Source: CAZBGR01 sp964491535 | GTDB taxonomy: Bacteria; Bacillota_I; Bacilli_A; RF39; UBA660 | Length of the DNA: 23,682 nucleotides | NCBI GenBank assembly: GCA_964491535.1 | Contig: CAZBGR010000009.1 | Coordinates: forward strand, 1 to 23,682 | Direction of reading: 5' to 3' | Shown: one piece after another, positions 1-7,523 of the stretch | Layout: each line of letters opens with the position of its first letter | Numbering within the stretch: the stretch's first letter is position 1 | The notes under the pieces: model-generated | Seen by the model: the letters and a program-made list of their open reading frames with translations, nothing else | What the model was told of the DNA's origin: nothing | Databases searched by the model: none | Made by a program: the position numbers and the translations under genes

Positions 1-312
<312 letters not shown>

Positions 313-371
313 CTTAAACTAATTTGAAGAACCACATTATCATGTTTTGAAAGAACTATTTAGATAATAAA

Positions 372-485
372 ATGATATTGGTGATGATAGCGAAGTGGAG
401 ACACCTGTTCCCATTCCGAACACAGTAGTTAAGCACTTCAGCCCCGACAATAGTGAATGCGAAGATAGGACGTTGCCAATATCAT
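372..485 (+). rRNA. rrf: 5S ribosomal RNA
   Basis: About 114 nt. The terminal helix I is formed by tgatattgg (373-381) and ccaatatca (476-484). The conserved core cccattccgaacacag lies at 410-425, followed by aagcacttcagcccc. It sits about 60 nt after the 23S end, as in a normal rRNA operon. No tRNA genes follow. Confidence 0.95.
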
Positions 486-504
486 TTTTATATTTTAAAA
501 AGAA

Positions 505-547
505 AAAGCCTTCATTCTCTAGAATATATAAAAGAGAAGGAGGCTTT
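505..547 (+). promoter_or_regulatory. Hairpin after 5S that buries the SD of the next gene
   Basis: Arms 505-520 and 533-547 pair over 15 bp with one bulged A (514) and a 12-nt loop. The outer six pairs are aaagcc/ggcttt and the inner six are ttctct/agagaa. The 3' arm contains the SD aggagg (538-543) of the gene starting at 550. The position just after the rRNA genes suggests a terminator, but the following sequence (aaatgtttaaat) is not a good U-tract. It could instead, or also, repress translation by hiding the ribosome-binding site. Confidence 0.6.
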
Positions 548-549
548 AA

Positions 550-1836
550 ATGTTTAAATATAGAATAATTATAAGTTTGTTAATTAGTAGTTGTTTAATA
601 ATTAATCCTTTTGTTTTAGCTTTAGAAGTAAGTGATATTAATGAAAATGATTGGTATTTAGAATTAATTGAAGAAGATAATTTAGAAGTGGTTAACATTG
701 AAAGAAGGTTTAAATGGTATCAAGAAATAATCGTTTATAGTGATGAATATTATGTTGATGGTTTAAATCCAGAAGCTTTTCCTAATAAAATAGAAGATGA
801 TTATCTTGAAACAGATTTTTCAGAATGGGATCATGAATTTAATCCTCCTAAATATCAAGGAAGAACAATTGAAAGTAGGATAATTAATAAATATCGTGAT
901 TTAAGGCCTGTTCGTTATCTTTTTTTTGAATCCTTTATGGGTCCTAATTCTCTTTTTACAATTAATAACTTAATTATATTTGTTGATGAAGAGAGGATTG
1001 ATTATATTATTATGATGGAAGATAGTAATATATTATCTTTTAATAATGATGACAGATTAATTATTGATTTAGGGGATTATTATGGAATTAATCAACTTAA
1101 AATAGAACTTTATATAGAAGATGATAATATTACTTCTTCACAATTTAAGCTTTATTTAAATGAATCATCAGACCGTGAGCTAGATAATTATGGTTATTAT
1201 TTATTTGATAGTGATGATTTAGTAATTAATGATTTAAATGCCAACCAATATATATTAATACCTAACCAAACATGGGTTATAAATCCTATTTATCAAGCTT
1301 GGTATTATAATGATACTATTTTAACTAATACCTATTATCGGCAAAGAATAGTTGTTAATGAAAAAAGATATAAAGATGTTTTATATCGTTATTTTGGAAT
1401 GGGACGCGATTATTTAGAAGGTTATTATATTAATATAGATGATGAAAGCTATCAAATGGATGAAGAATGGTATCAAGATTTTTATCAATATCGTTTATTA
1501 ATAACTAACCAAAAGGAAGTCAAAAGGGATGAAGATTTTAATTTAACAACAAATCAAGAAGGTTCAGTAATTAATAATAACTTTAAAAATAATTATCCAA
1601 TGATTAATAAAGAGATTATTGTTGATGCTGAGTTAAAAGTTGAAGAAGATAATCAAGTTGATGAAAATTCTTTTTGTCCGTTTGAATTTCCTATTGAAAC
1701 AGATTTAATTAATAATAAGATTATAAAAGAAAAGAAAGAAGCCAACTTTTTTTATGTTTATTTAATGAGTACTGGTATATTAATAGTTTTTTCACTTTTG
1801 ATTATTAAGCGAAGAAGTTATAAATTTGTCGGTTAA
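550..1836 (+). CDS. Secreted, C-terminally membrane-anchored protein of unknown function
   Basis: A 428-residue protein that I do not recognise. The N-terminus is a signal peptide (positive MFKYR, then a hydrophobic stretch, with possible cleavage after VLA near residue 24). A lipobox-like ISSC at residues 12-15 is an alternative, but hydrophobic residues continue beyond it. The middle is rich in Asp, Glu, Tyr and Asn and looks beta-rich. Around residues 165-205 the pattern IIDLGDYYGINQLKIELYI is faintly reminiscent of discoidin-like jelly-roll domains, which is only an impression. A C-terminal hydrophobic helix (about 400-419) followed by KRRSYKF predicts a type I topology with the bulk outside. 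There is no LPXTG motif. The SD aggagg (538-543) is 6 nt before ATG and lies in the hairpin downstream of 5S, so expression may depend on rRNA read-through and hairpin opening. Confidence 0.75.
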   Translation: MFKYRIIISLLISSCLIINPFVLALEVSDINENDWYLELIEEDNLEVVNIERRFKWYQEIIVYSDEYYVDGLNPEAFPNKIEDDYLETDFSEWDHEFNPPKYQGRTIESRIINKYRDLRPVRYLFFESFMGPNSLFTINNLIIFVDEERIDYIIMMEDSNILSFNNDDRLIIDLGDYYGINQLKIELYIEDDNITSSQFKLYLNESSDRELDNYGYYLFDSDDLVINDLNANQYILIPNQTWVINPIYQAWYYNDTILTNTYYRQRIVVNEKRYKDVLYRYFGMGRDYLEGYYINIDDESYQMDEEWYQDFYQYRLLITNQKEVKRDEDFNLTTNQEGSVINNNFKNNYPMINKEIIVDAELKVEEDNQVDENSFCPFEFPIETDLINNKIIKEKKEANFFYVYLMSTGILIVFSLLIIKRRSYKFVG

Positions 1837-1859
1837 AAAGTAGTTAAAAGGCTTTTTAA
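1833..1859 (+). terminator. Weak hairpin after the surface-protein gene
   Basis: An 8-bp inverted repeat, ttaaaaag (1833-1840) and ctttttaa (1852-1859), with an 11-nt loop, begins at the stop codon of the upstream gene. The U residues lie within the 3' arm rather than after it. It is therefore a weak terminator at best, and read-through into the STAS gene is possible. Confidence 0.35.
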
Positions 1860-1891
1860 ATATGGTTAAATAGACTCAAGGAGATTAATTA

Positions 1892-2242
1892 TTGATGCTT
1901 AAGGTTAATATTGAATTTCGTAAAGGAATATTATTTGTTAGATTAAAAGGGTCTTTAAATAACAGTACTTGTTTTAAATTAGATGATAATTTAAAGGAAT
2001 TAGTTAATAAAGTAGCTATAAAATATATTGTTTTTAATATTGAAGAGTTAGTGGATATTGATTTAGAAGGAATAAGTAATTTACTAAGTTATAACTTAAT
2101 TTTAAAAGGTAATGGAGGTAAAGCTTTAGTATGTGGTTTAAAAAACGATTTAGTTAAATATAAGATTAATAATAGTCGAATGTTAAATTATATGTTTGAA
2201 GTAAGTGATGAATTAGGAGCGATTAATGTTATTAATATTTAA
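1892..2242 (+). CDS. SpoIIAA-like STAS-domain protein (anti-anti-sigma factor family)
   Basis: A 116-residue single STAS domain. In the family such proteins bind anti-sigma kinases (SpoIIAB, RsbW) and release a sigma factor. By eye it aligns end to end with SpoIIAA: YIVFNIEELVDID matches HIVLNLEDLSFMD, and GGKALVCGL matches the GGEMVVCAI region. The regulatory site differs. B. subtilis has D57-S58-S59-G60, with Ser58 phosphorylated by SpoIIAB, whereas this protein reads D57-L58-E59-G60. It therefore cannot be phosphorylated at the canonical residue. The start is TTG 1892 or ATG 1895; the SD aaggag (1878-1883) is 8 or 11 nt away. The stop is 9 nt before the sigma-factor gene, so the two are co-transcribed. 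Family assignment is firm; function as an anti-anti-sigma factor is inferred. Confidence 0.85.
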   Translation: MMLKVNIEFRKGILFVRLKGSLNNSTCFKLDDNLKELVNKVAIKYIVFNIEELVDIDLEGISNLLSYNLILKGNGGKALVCGLKNDLVKYKINNSRMLNYMFEVSDELGAINVINI

Positions 2243-2251
2243 GGAGGAGTC

Positions 2252-2932
2252 ATGCAACATTTAAAACCACCAATAACTGAAGCTTTAATAAAAGAAAGTG
2301 AATCATTAATTAAAGCTTTAGCATATAAAACCGGAAAATATTTGCCATCTTGTTTAGAAGATTTATATCAAGAAGGAATTATTGGTTTAATTAAAGCTTA
2401 TCATAATTTTGATGCTACTCGAGGAACTCCTTTTTTAGCTTATGCTAGTGCATATATTTTAGGTGAAATGAAAGAGTATAGAAGAAAATTAAAGGGTTTA
2501 AAAGTAGGTAGGGAATTATTATATTTATGTTCTAAGATTGAACGAGCGAGAGATCTTGTTTGTCAATTTTTAAAACGAAATCCTACCACTTTAGAATTAG
2601 CTAATTATTTAGAAATGGATGAAGCTCAATTAATTGAGGCTTTAGGAATAAAGATGTTTATTAAAAGTATAGATGAAGCTTTAAATGATGAAGGAGGGTT
2701 GACTTTAAAAGATGTTTTATTTAAGGAAGAAGTAATAGATTATAACACTTTAATTTGGTTAGAAGATGAATTAAATAATTTGACAATTGAGGAAAAAAGA
2801 TTACTTGAATTAAGATATTTAGAAGACAAAACACAACAACAAACAGCTGTTGAATTAGGAATAAATCAAGTACAAGTATCAAGATATGAACAAAAGGCTT
2901 TATTAAAATTAAGAAATAAAATGAATCATTAA
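2252..2932 (+). CDS. SigF/SigB-type RNA polymerase sigma factor
   Basis: A 226-residue sigma-70 family group 3 factor. Region 2 (about 20-80) has LEDLYQEGIIGLIKAYHNFD and then FLAYASAYILGEM, matching the SigF DLFQIGCIGLLKSVDKFD and FSTYAVPMIIGEI blocks. Region 3 (about 85-140) follows. Region 4 (about 170-224) ends in a helix-turn-helix with GINQVQVSRYEQKALLKLR, very close to GISQVQVSRLEKK of sporulation sigma factors. The SD aggagg lies just before ATG in the 9-nt gap after the STAS gene. In spore formers the order is spoIIAA-spoIIAB-spoIIAC; here the AB gene is missing. The target regulon cannot be read from this window, and a role in sporulation is not implied. It is followed by a strong terminator. 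Confidence 0.9.
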   Translation: MQHLKPPITEALIKESESLIKALAYKTGKYLPSCLEDLYQEGIIGLIKAYHNFDATRGTPFLAYASAYILGEMKEYRRKLKGLKVGRELLYLCSKIERARDLVCQFLKRNPTTLELANYLEMDEAQLIEALGIKMFIKSIDEALNDEGGLTLKDVLFKEEVIDYNTLIWLEDELNNLTIEEKRLLELRYLEDKTQQQTAVELGINQVQVSRYEQKALLKLRNKMNH

Positions 2933-2941
2933 TAAATCTTT

Positions 2942-2965
2942 AACATCCTTAAAAAGGATGTTTTT
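2942..2965 (+). terminator. Rho-independent terminator after the sigma-factor gene
   Basis: Perfect 9-bp stem aacatcctt (2942-2950) and aaggatgtt (2954-2962) with a 3-nt loop, and a run of five T at 2961-2965. It ends the STAS-sigma unit and separates it from the mltG promoter. Confidence 0.85.
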
Positions 2966-2970
2966 CGTAG

Positions 2971-2999
2971 TTGAATAAGAATGCTTTTAATGTTATAAT
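2971..2999 (+). promoter_or_regulatory. Sigma-A promoter of mltG
   Basis: The -35 ttgaat (2971-2976) and -10 tataat (2994-2999) are separated by exactly 17 nt. An upstream TG (2991-2992) gives an extended -10. Transcription would start near 3006, just before the SD. Confidence 0.8.
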
Positions 3000-3022
3000 T
3001 TTAATGTTTAAAAGGAGTAAAA

Positions 3023-4105
3023 ATGAAAAAAAAATTTAATTTTGTTAGATTATTAGTAGTTGTTTTTTTATTAGGTTTATCATTAATTATCTTAGGAGTA
3101 AGTTATTATCATTACTCTTTAACAGCTGTAAGTGATAATGAAATAATGAAAAAGGTTCAAATTGAAAAAAATACTTCTGGTTATGAGATAGCTTTAACTT
3201 TAAAGAAGTATAATTTAATTAAGAGTGTTAGAATGTTTACTCTTTATTTAAAATGGCATAAAATTAATAATTTAAAGCACGGTGTTTATCAATTAAATGA
3301 AAAAATGGGTAGTAAAAAAATAATTACTTTATTAATTAAAGGAACAACTTTAACCGGGGAAGAGATAGATTTATTGTTTAGAGAGGGAATAAATATAAGG
3401 AAAGTAGCTAAAGTGATTGCTTTAAATACTAATAATCAAGAAATAGATGTTTTTAACTTGTTAACTGATAATAATTATCTTGATAGTTTAATTAAAGAAT
3501 ATTGGTTTTTAAGTGAAGATATAAAAAATAAAGATCTTTATTATCCTTTAGAAGGCTATTTATATCCTAACACTTATCGGTTTGAAAATGAAAATGTTAA
3601 AGTGGAAACCATTTTTAAAATCATGTTAAAAGAGATGGATAAAGTATTATCTACTTATAAAGCAGAAATAGAAAGTAGTCCTTATTCTATTCACCAACTT
3701 TTAACTTTAGCTAGTATTGTAGAAAGTGAGGGGGTTAATGATGAGGATCGGCCTAAAATAGCGGGTGTTTTTTATAATCGGTTAAGAGATAAGATGCCGT
3801 TTGGAAGTTGTGTTACAGCTTGTTATGCAGCTAAAATGGATGGTGATTGCACTCCTAAAAAGGTTCCTACTAAATTAGATAATCCTTATAATACTTATTT
3901 ATCAAGAATGGCTGGTAAATTACCAATAGGGCCTATTTCACTTCCTAGTGAAGCCTCTATTTTAGCGACTATTTATCCTGAAAACCATGATTATTATTAT
4001 TTTGTAGCTGATAAATATAAAAAAACTTATTTTACTAAAAATGAAAAAGAACGTAATAAGCTTATTGATAAATTAAAAAAGGAAGGTCTCTGGCTTGAAA
4101 ATTAA
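3023..4105 (+). CDS. mltG: Endolytic peptidoglycan transglycosylase MltG (YceG-like)
   Basis: A 360-residue membrane-anchored MltG, which cuts nascent glycan strands and releases them from the membrane. An N-terminal TM helix spans about residues 9-30, with the rest outside. Family landmarks are EGYLYPNTY (177-185), the catalytic block LASIVESEG with the presumed catalytic Glu234, the GVFYNRL segment (about 248-254), and DNPYNTY (286-292). The segment that usually reads like SDPTVxYALG between these blocks is replaced by one carrying Cys263, Cys267 and Cys276. In an extracytoplasmic domain these could form a disulfide or bind metal. The SD aaaggag precedes ATG. It has its own promoter and no obvious partner in an operon. 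Its presence argues that this organism builds peptidoglycan. Confidence 0.93.
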   Translation: MKKKFNFVRLLVVVFLLGLSLIILGVSYYHYSLTAVSDNEIMKKVQIEKNTSGYEIALTLKKYNLIKSVRMFTLYLKWHKINNLKHGVYQLNEKMGSKKIITLLIKGTTLTGEEIDLLFREGINIRKVAKVIALNTNNQEIDVFNLLTDNNYLDSLIKEYWFLSEDIKNKDLYYPLEGYLYPNTYRFENENVKVETIFKIMLKEMDKVLSTYKAEIESSPYSIHQLLTLASIVESEGVNDEDRPKIAGVFYNRLRDKMPFGSCVTACYAAKMDGDCTPKKVPTKLDNPYNTYLSRMAGKLPIGPISLPSEASILATIYPENHDYYYFVADKYKKTYFTKNEKERNKLIDKLKKEGLWLEN

Positions 4106-4123
4106 CATTTTAAAAAGGATATT

Positions 4124-4154
4124 ATTATACAAATTAAGTCTTTCATGATAAAAT
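4124..4154 (+). promoter_or_regulatory. Probable extended -10 promoter of ftsK
   Basis: An extended -10 reads TG (4146-4147), one base, then TAAAAT (4149-4154). The best -35-like hexamer, ttatac (4125-4130), is weak with an 18-nt spacer. A start near 4161 would give a leader of about 95 nt before the ATG at 4256. Confidence 0.4.
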
Positions 4155-4255
4155 ACCTATAGGGAAATTATAATATTTAAAGTAATGATTATTTTAATAA
4201 AATTTGAAATATCAAAATTTATCTATTTAGAAGTATTTAATAGATGGAGGTTAAA

Positions 4256-6424
4256 ATGGCAAAGAAAAAGGAAAAAAAAGACGCTGAAATTAAACAAGTA
4301 AAATATCGTTCAGAGTTAATTGGTTTATTATTATTATTAATTACTATTATTGGCTTGGGTGATTTTGGTCCTATTGGGAATGTTATTAGTGGTTTTGCCA
4401 TTTTTATAGGCGGATCTTGGTATCATGTTATTTTAATTTATGTTTTTTGTATTGGTATTTATATGGTTGTTCATCGTGAAGGACCTGATTTTTTTGCTGG
4501 TCGTTTAGTAGGCCTTTATATTTTATTTTTTGCTATTTTAATTTTTTCTCATTTGAATTATGTTAAAGTTGATTTTAAAGCATCTATAGTGATTAAAGAT
4601 ACTGTTAATCAATTATTATTAGCTTTTAAAGATACTTATCATCAGGTTGATGCGGGTGGAGGAATGATTGGTTGTCTTTTAGCGATTGCGTTAGTTAAAT
4701 TATTTGCTGATGGGGCTATTGTGATTGTTTTTGCTTTGCTTATTTTTGGTTTTATTATGTTATTTAATATCTCGTTATCAGAAGGTGTTAAATGGTTAAT
4801 AATTAAAACAAAAAAGATTATTAGTTTCTTTAAAAAGGATAAAGAAGTATTAGATTCTAAAGAGGATAAAGTTATTATCTCAAGTTTGGATGAATTAACT
4901 AATATTCGAAATGATGAAATAGAAGAAGAGACAATAGTTAAAGAGGATATTAAAGAGGACTTTAAAGATGATAATAAAGATGATAATAAATATTTATTAC
5001 CACCAATGAGTTTACTTAATCATCCTAGATTAGATAGAAGTAACGATAGTCAAGGAATGGTTAGGAGTAATATTGAAATTTTAGAACGTGTTTTTGATGA
5101 TTTTGGAGTAGGTGGTAAAGTAGTTGAGGTTCAAATTGGGCCTAGTGTTTCTCAATATGAAGTAGAATTAAAAGCTGGAACTAAGGTAAATAGATTATTA
5201 AGTTTAAAGGTAGAAATAGCTTTAGCTTTAGCAGCTAAAGATATTCGTATTCAACCTATTGCTGGTAAAAAAACAATAGGGATTGAAATTCCAAATAAGA
5301 AAAGCACCATTGTTTTGTTAAAAGAAGTATTAAGTTCAATTTCAAATGTCCATCATCATAAATTATTAGTTGGTTTAGGTAAAGATATAATGGGAAAATC
5401 TATTTATGCAGAACTTAATAAAATGCCTCATTTATTAGTATCTGGGGCTACGGGTAGTGGAAAATCTGTCTGTATTAATTCTATTATTATTTCTCTTTTA
5501 ATGTATTTTAAACCTGATGAAGTAAAATTATTATTAATTGACCCTAAAAAGGTTGAACTTAATTTTTATAATGGGATTCCTCATCTGTTAACCCCAGTAG
5601 TAACTGATCCAAGAAAAGCTTCAGTAGCTTTAATGAAAATTGTAGGAGAAATGGAAAGTCGTTATGATTTATTTGATCAAGTCGGGGCTAAAAACATTGT
5701 AAATTATAATCAGTATGTAAATAAAGAAAACAAGCATTTAATGGGTGAAGAAAAATTAATTAGGTTACCTTATATTATAGTTATTATTGATGAATTAGCA
5801 GATTTAATGTTGACTTCTGCTAAAGAGGTAGAAGATTCAATTATGCGTATTACTCAAATGGCTAGAGCGGCTGGGATTCATTTAATTGTCGCTACTCAAC
5901 GGCCTTCTACAGATATTATAACGGGGTTAATTAAATCAAATATTCCTTCACGTATCTCTTTTGCAGTTAGTAGTAATGTTGATTCAAGAACTATTCTAGA
6001 TATGGGTGGTGCTGAGAAGCTTTTGGGTAAAGGTGATATGTTGTTTTTGCCAATGGGTGAAAATGTACCTATTAGGTTGCAAGGTTCTTTTGTTTCGGAA
6101 ACAGAAATAAAAAAGGTAGTTGATTTTACTATAAAACAACAGAAGGCTAAATATGATGAAAAACTATTAAAGTTAGAAGATAAAATAACATCTCCTAATC
6201 AAAAAGGGGTTAATGATGAAGATCCTTTATATGATGAAATTGTAGAATTTGCTATTAAAAAGGGTAAATTAAGTGCTTCTTTAATTCAACGTCGTTATCG
6301 TTTAGGATATAATAGAGCGGCTCGTATTATTGACTTGTTAGAAGAAAGGGGTATTGTTGGTCCACCAAATGGTCCTAAGGCGAGAGAAGTATTAATAAAA
6401 TTAGAAGAAAATGAGGATAATTAA
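4256..6424 (+). CDS. ftsK: FtsK/SpoIIIE-family DNA translocase
   Basis: A 722-residue septal DNA pump that moves chromosome ends through the closing division septum. The N-terminus has several TM helices (about residues 15-180). A short acidic, low-complexity linker (Lys/Asp/Glu repeats, about 195-245) follows, then the motor. The motor has Walker A GATGSGKS (from about residue 397), Walker B IIVIIDELADLM (Asp512-Glu513), and the MARAAGIHLIVATQRPSTDIITG block. A C-terminal winged-helix gamma domain (SASLIQRRYRLGYNRAARIIDLLE) reads orienting DNA sites in this family. An upstream in-frame ATG at 4244 overlaps the SD ggagg (4246-4250), so ATG 4256, 6 nt after that SD, is the better start. FtsK and SpoIIIE cannot be told apart here. 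Length is in the normal range for Firmicutes. Confidence 0.95.
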   Translation: MAKKKEKKDAEIKQVKYRSELIGLLLLLITIIGLGDFGPIGNVISGFAIFIGGSWYHVILIYVFCIGIYMVVHREGPDFFAGRLVGLYILFFAILIFSHLNYVKVDFKASIVIKDTVNQLLLAFKDTYHQVDAGGGMIGCLLAIALVKLFADGAIVIVFALLIFGFIMLFNISLSEGVKWLIIKTKKIISFFKKDKEVLDSKEDKVIISSLDELTNIRNDEIEEETIVKEDIKEDFKDDNKDDNKYLLPPMSLLNHPRLDRSNDSQGMVRSNIEILERVFDDFGVGGKVVEVQIGPSVSQYEVELKAGTKVNRLLSLKVEIALALAAKDIRIQPIAGKKTIGIEIPNKKSTIVLLKEVLSSISNVHHHKLLVGLGKDIMGKSIYAELNKMPHLLVSGATGSGKSVCINSIIISLLMYFKPDEVKLLLIDPKKVELNFYNGIPHLLTPVVTDPRKASVALMKIVGEMESRYDLFDQVGAKNIVNYNQYVNKENKHLMGEEKLIRLPYIIVIIDELADLMLTSAKEVEDSIMRITQMARAAGIHLIVATQRPSTDIITGLIKSNIPSRISFAVSSNVDSRTILDMGGAEKLLGKGDMLFLPMGENVPIRLQGSFVSETEIKKVVDFTIKQQKAKYDEKLLKLEDKITSPNQKGVNDEDPLYDEIVEFAIKKGKLSASLIQRRYRLGYNRAARIIDLLEERGIVGPPNGPKAREVLIKLEENEDN

Positions 6425-6443
6425 ATAGCTAATTATCTTTTTT
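6416..6443 (+). terminator. Probable terminator overlapping the ftsK stop codon
   Basis: An AT-rich 8-bp stem, gataatta (6416-6423) and taattatc (6430-6437), with a 6-nt loop, is followed by six T (6438-6443). The stem includes the last codons and the TAA stop of ftsK. The stem is weak in GC, so read-through into yebC is likely. Confidence 0.5.
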
Positions 6444-6461
6444 ATTAAGGGAGGTGAATGT

Positions 6462-7181
6462 ATGGGAAGGGCTTATGAAGTTAGAAAAAGAAAAGTAGCT
6501 AAAACAGATTTAGCTAAAACTAAATTATATTCTATATATGCAAAGGATATTTATACTCTAGCTAAAAAAAAAGGAACAGATTTAAATATTAATTTAGATT
6601 TAAAACGATTAGTTGATAAAGCTAAAATGGATCAAGTGCCTAATGATTTAATTAAAAGGGCACTTGATAGAGTAACTAAAGGGAAAGGTGATGAATATAA
6701 ATCGGTTCGTTATGAAGCTTTTGGACCTTCATCATCAGTTTTAATTATTGATTGTGTAACTGATAATACTAATCGAACTATTAGTGTTATTAGAAATATA
6801 TTAGCTAAAAACAAGGCTAAATTAGGAGCTCCTGGCAGTGTAAGTCATCTTTTTGAACATTTATCAATTATCAGTTTTATCGATGATGATGAGGATGCTG
6901 TTTTAGAGGTTTTAATAGAAGCTGATCTTAATCTTAAAGAAATAAAAAAGGATCAAGATATGATTACTTTATATGGAATGCCATCAGAGTTTGATAAACT
7001 TAAACAGGTATTAATTAATTATAGAAAAAATATTGTTTTTAATAACGAAATGGTTACTTTGCTCCCTTATCAACAAATTACTCTTAATCAAAAGGAAAAG
7101 GAAGTTTTTGAAAATTTATTAAATTCTTTAGATAATAATGAAGATGTTGAAGTGGTTTTTCATAATGTTAAATTAATATAA
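6462..7181 (+). CDS. YebC/PmpR (TACO1) family protein
   Basis: A 239-residue full-length member of the YebC family. It was long annotated as a transcriptional regulator, and members including mitochondrial TACO1 are now linked to translation. Seen here are the N-terminal basic region (MGRAYEVRKRKVAKTDLAK), the helical segment LKRLVDKAKMDQVPNDLIKRALDR, the block YEAFGPSSSVLIIDCVTDN(T)NRT, and LGAPGSVSHLFE, all standard signatures. The N-terminus differs slightly from the usual MAGHSKW start and is closer to the YeeN-type subgroup. The SD gggagg (6450-6455) is 6 nt from ATG. It lies directly after ftsK, across a weak terminator. Confidence 0.92.
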   Translation: MGRAYEVRKRKVAKTDLAKTKLYSIYAKDIYTLAKKKGTDLNINLDLKRLVDKAKMDQVPNDLIKRALDRVTKGKGDEYKSVRYEAFGPSSSVLIIDCVTDNTNRTISVIRNILAKNKAKLGAPGSVSHLFEHLSIISFIDDDEDAVLEVLIEADLNLKEIKKDQDMITLYGMPSEFDKLKQVLINYRKNIVFNNEMVTLLPYQQITLNQKEKEVFENLLNSLDNNEDVEVVFHNVKLI

Positions 7182-7198
7182 ATTTAATTAAAAGAGTA

Positions 7199-7225
7199 TT
7201 GATAATTAAATTTTTATGATATAAT
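7199..7225 (+). promoter_or_regulatory. Promoter of the coiled-coil protein/deacetylase pair
   Basis: Extended -10: TG (7217-7218), one base, TATAAT (7220-7225). The -35-like ttgata (7199-7204) is at a short 15-nt spacing, which the extended -10 may compensate. The start would be about 10 nt before the first gene's ATG. Confidence 0.6.
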
Positions 7226-7241
7226 TTTTTAAAAGGAAATT

Positions 7242-7523
7242 ATGTTTATGATGAAATTTTTTAAAAGTTTTTTAATTGTTAGTGTAGGAATTAGTTTTGG
7301 ATTATTATTTATAAATTATAAAGAATTCAATCAAAAAAAGAAAGATTTAATTGTTATAAAAAAAGAATTATTACAGCTTAATAAAAGTTATAATGAGGTT
7401 TTAGGAAAAATAAAAAGAATATCATTAGAAGAAGATACTTTAAAAACAGAAAAAGAAAAAGAAGTAAAGGAATATCAAAAATGGGTAAGGCAAAATCAGG
7501 GTTTAGAAGAATTGTTAAAATAA
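7242..7523 (+). CDS. Small membrane-anchored coiled-coil protein
   Basis: A 93-residue protein with one N-terminal TM helix (about residues 6-24) and then a Lys/Glu/Leu-rich region (about 28-90) typical of a coiled coil. I see no known domain. It resembles the small bitopic FtsL/DivIC-like or septum-associated proteins only in general layout. The start could be ATG 7242, 7248 or 7251; the SD-like aaagga is at 7232-7237, and 7248 or 7251 is spaced better. Its last 43 nt overlap the next gene in another frame, so translation of the two is probably coupled. The downstream protein has the same layout (TM helix then coiled coil) before its deacetylase domain, so the two may interact through their coiled coils. 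This last point is inference. Confidence 0.7.
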   Translation: MFMMKFFKSFLIVSVGISFGLLFINYKEFNQKKKDLIVIKKELLQLNKSYNEVLGKIKRISLEEDTLKTEKEKEVKEYQKWVRQNQGLEELLK

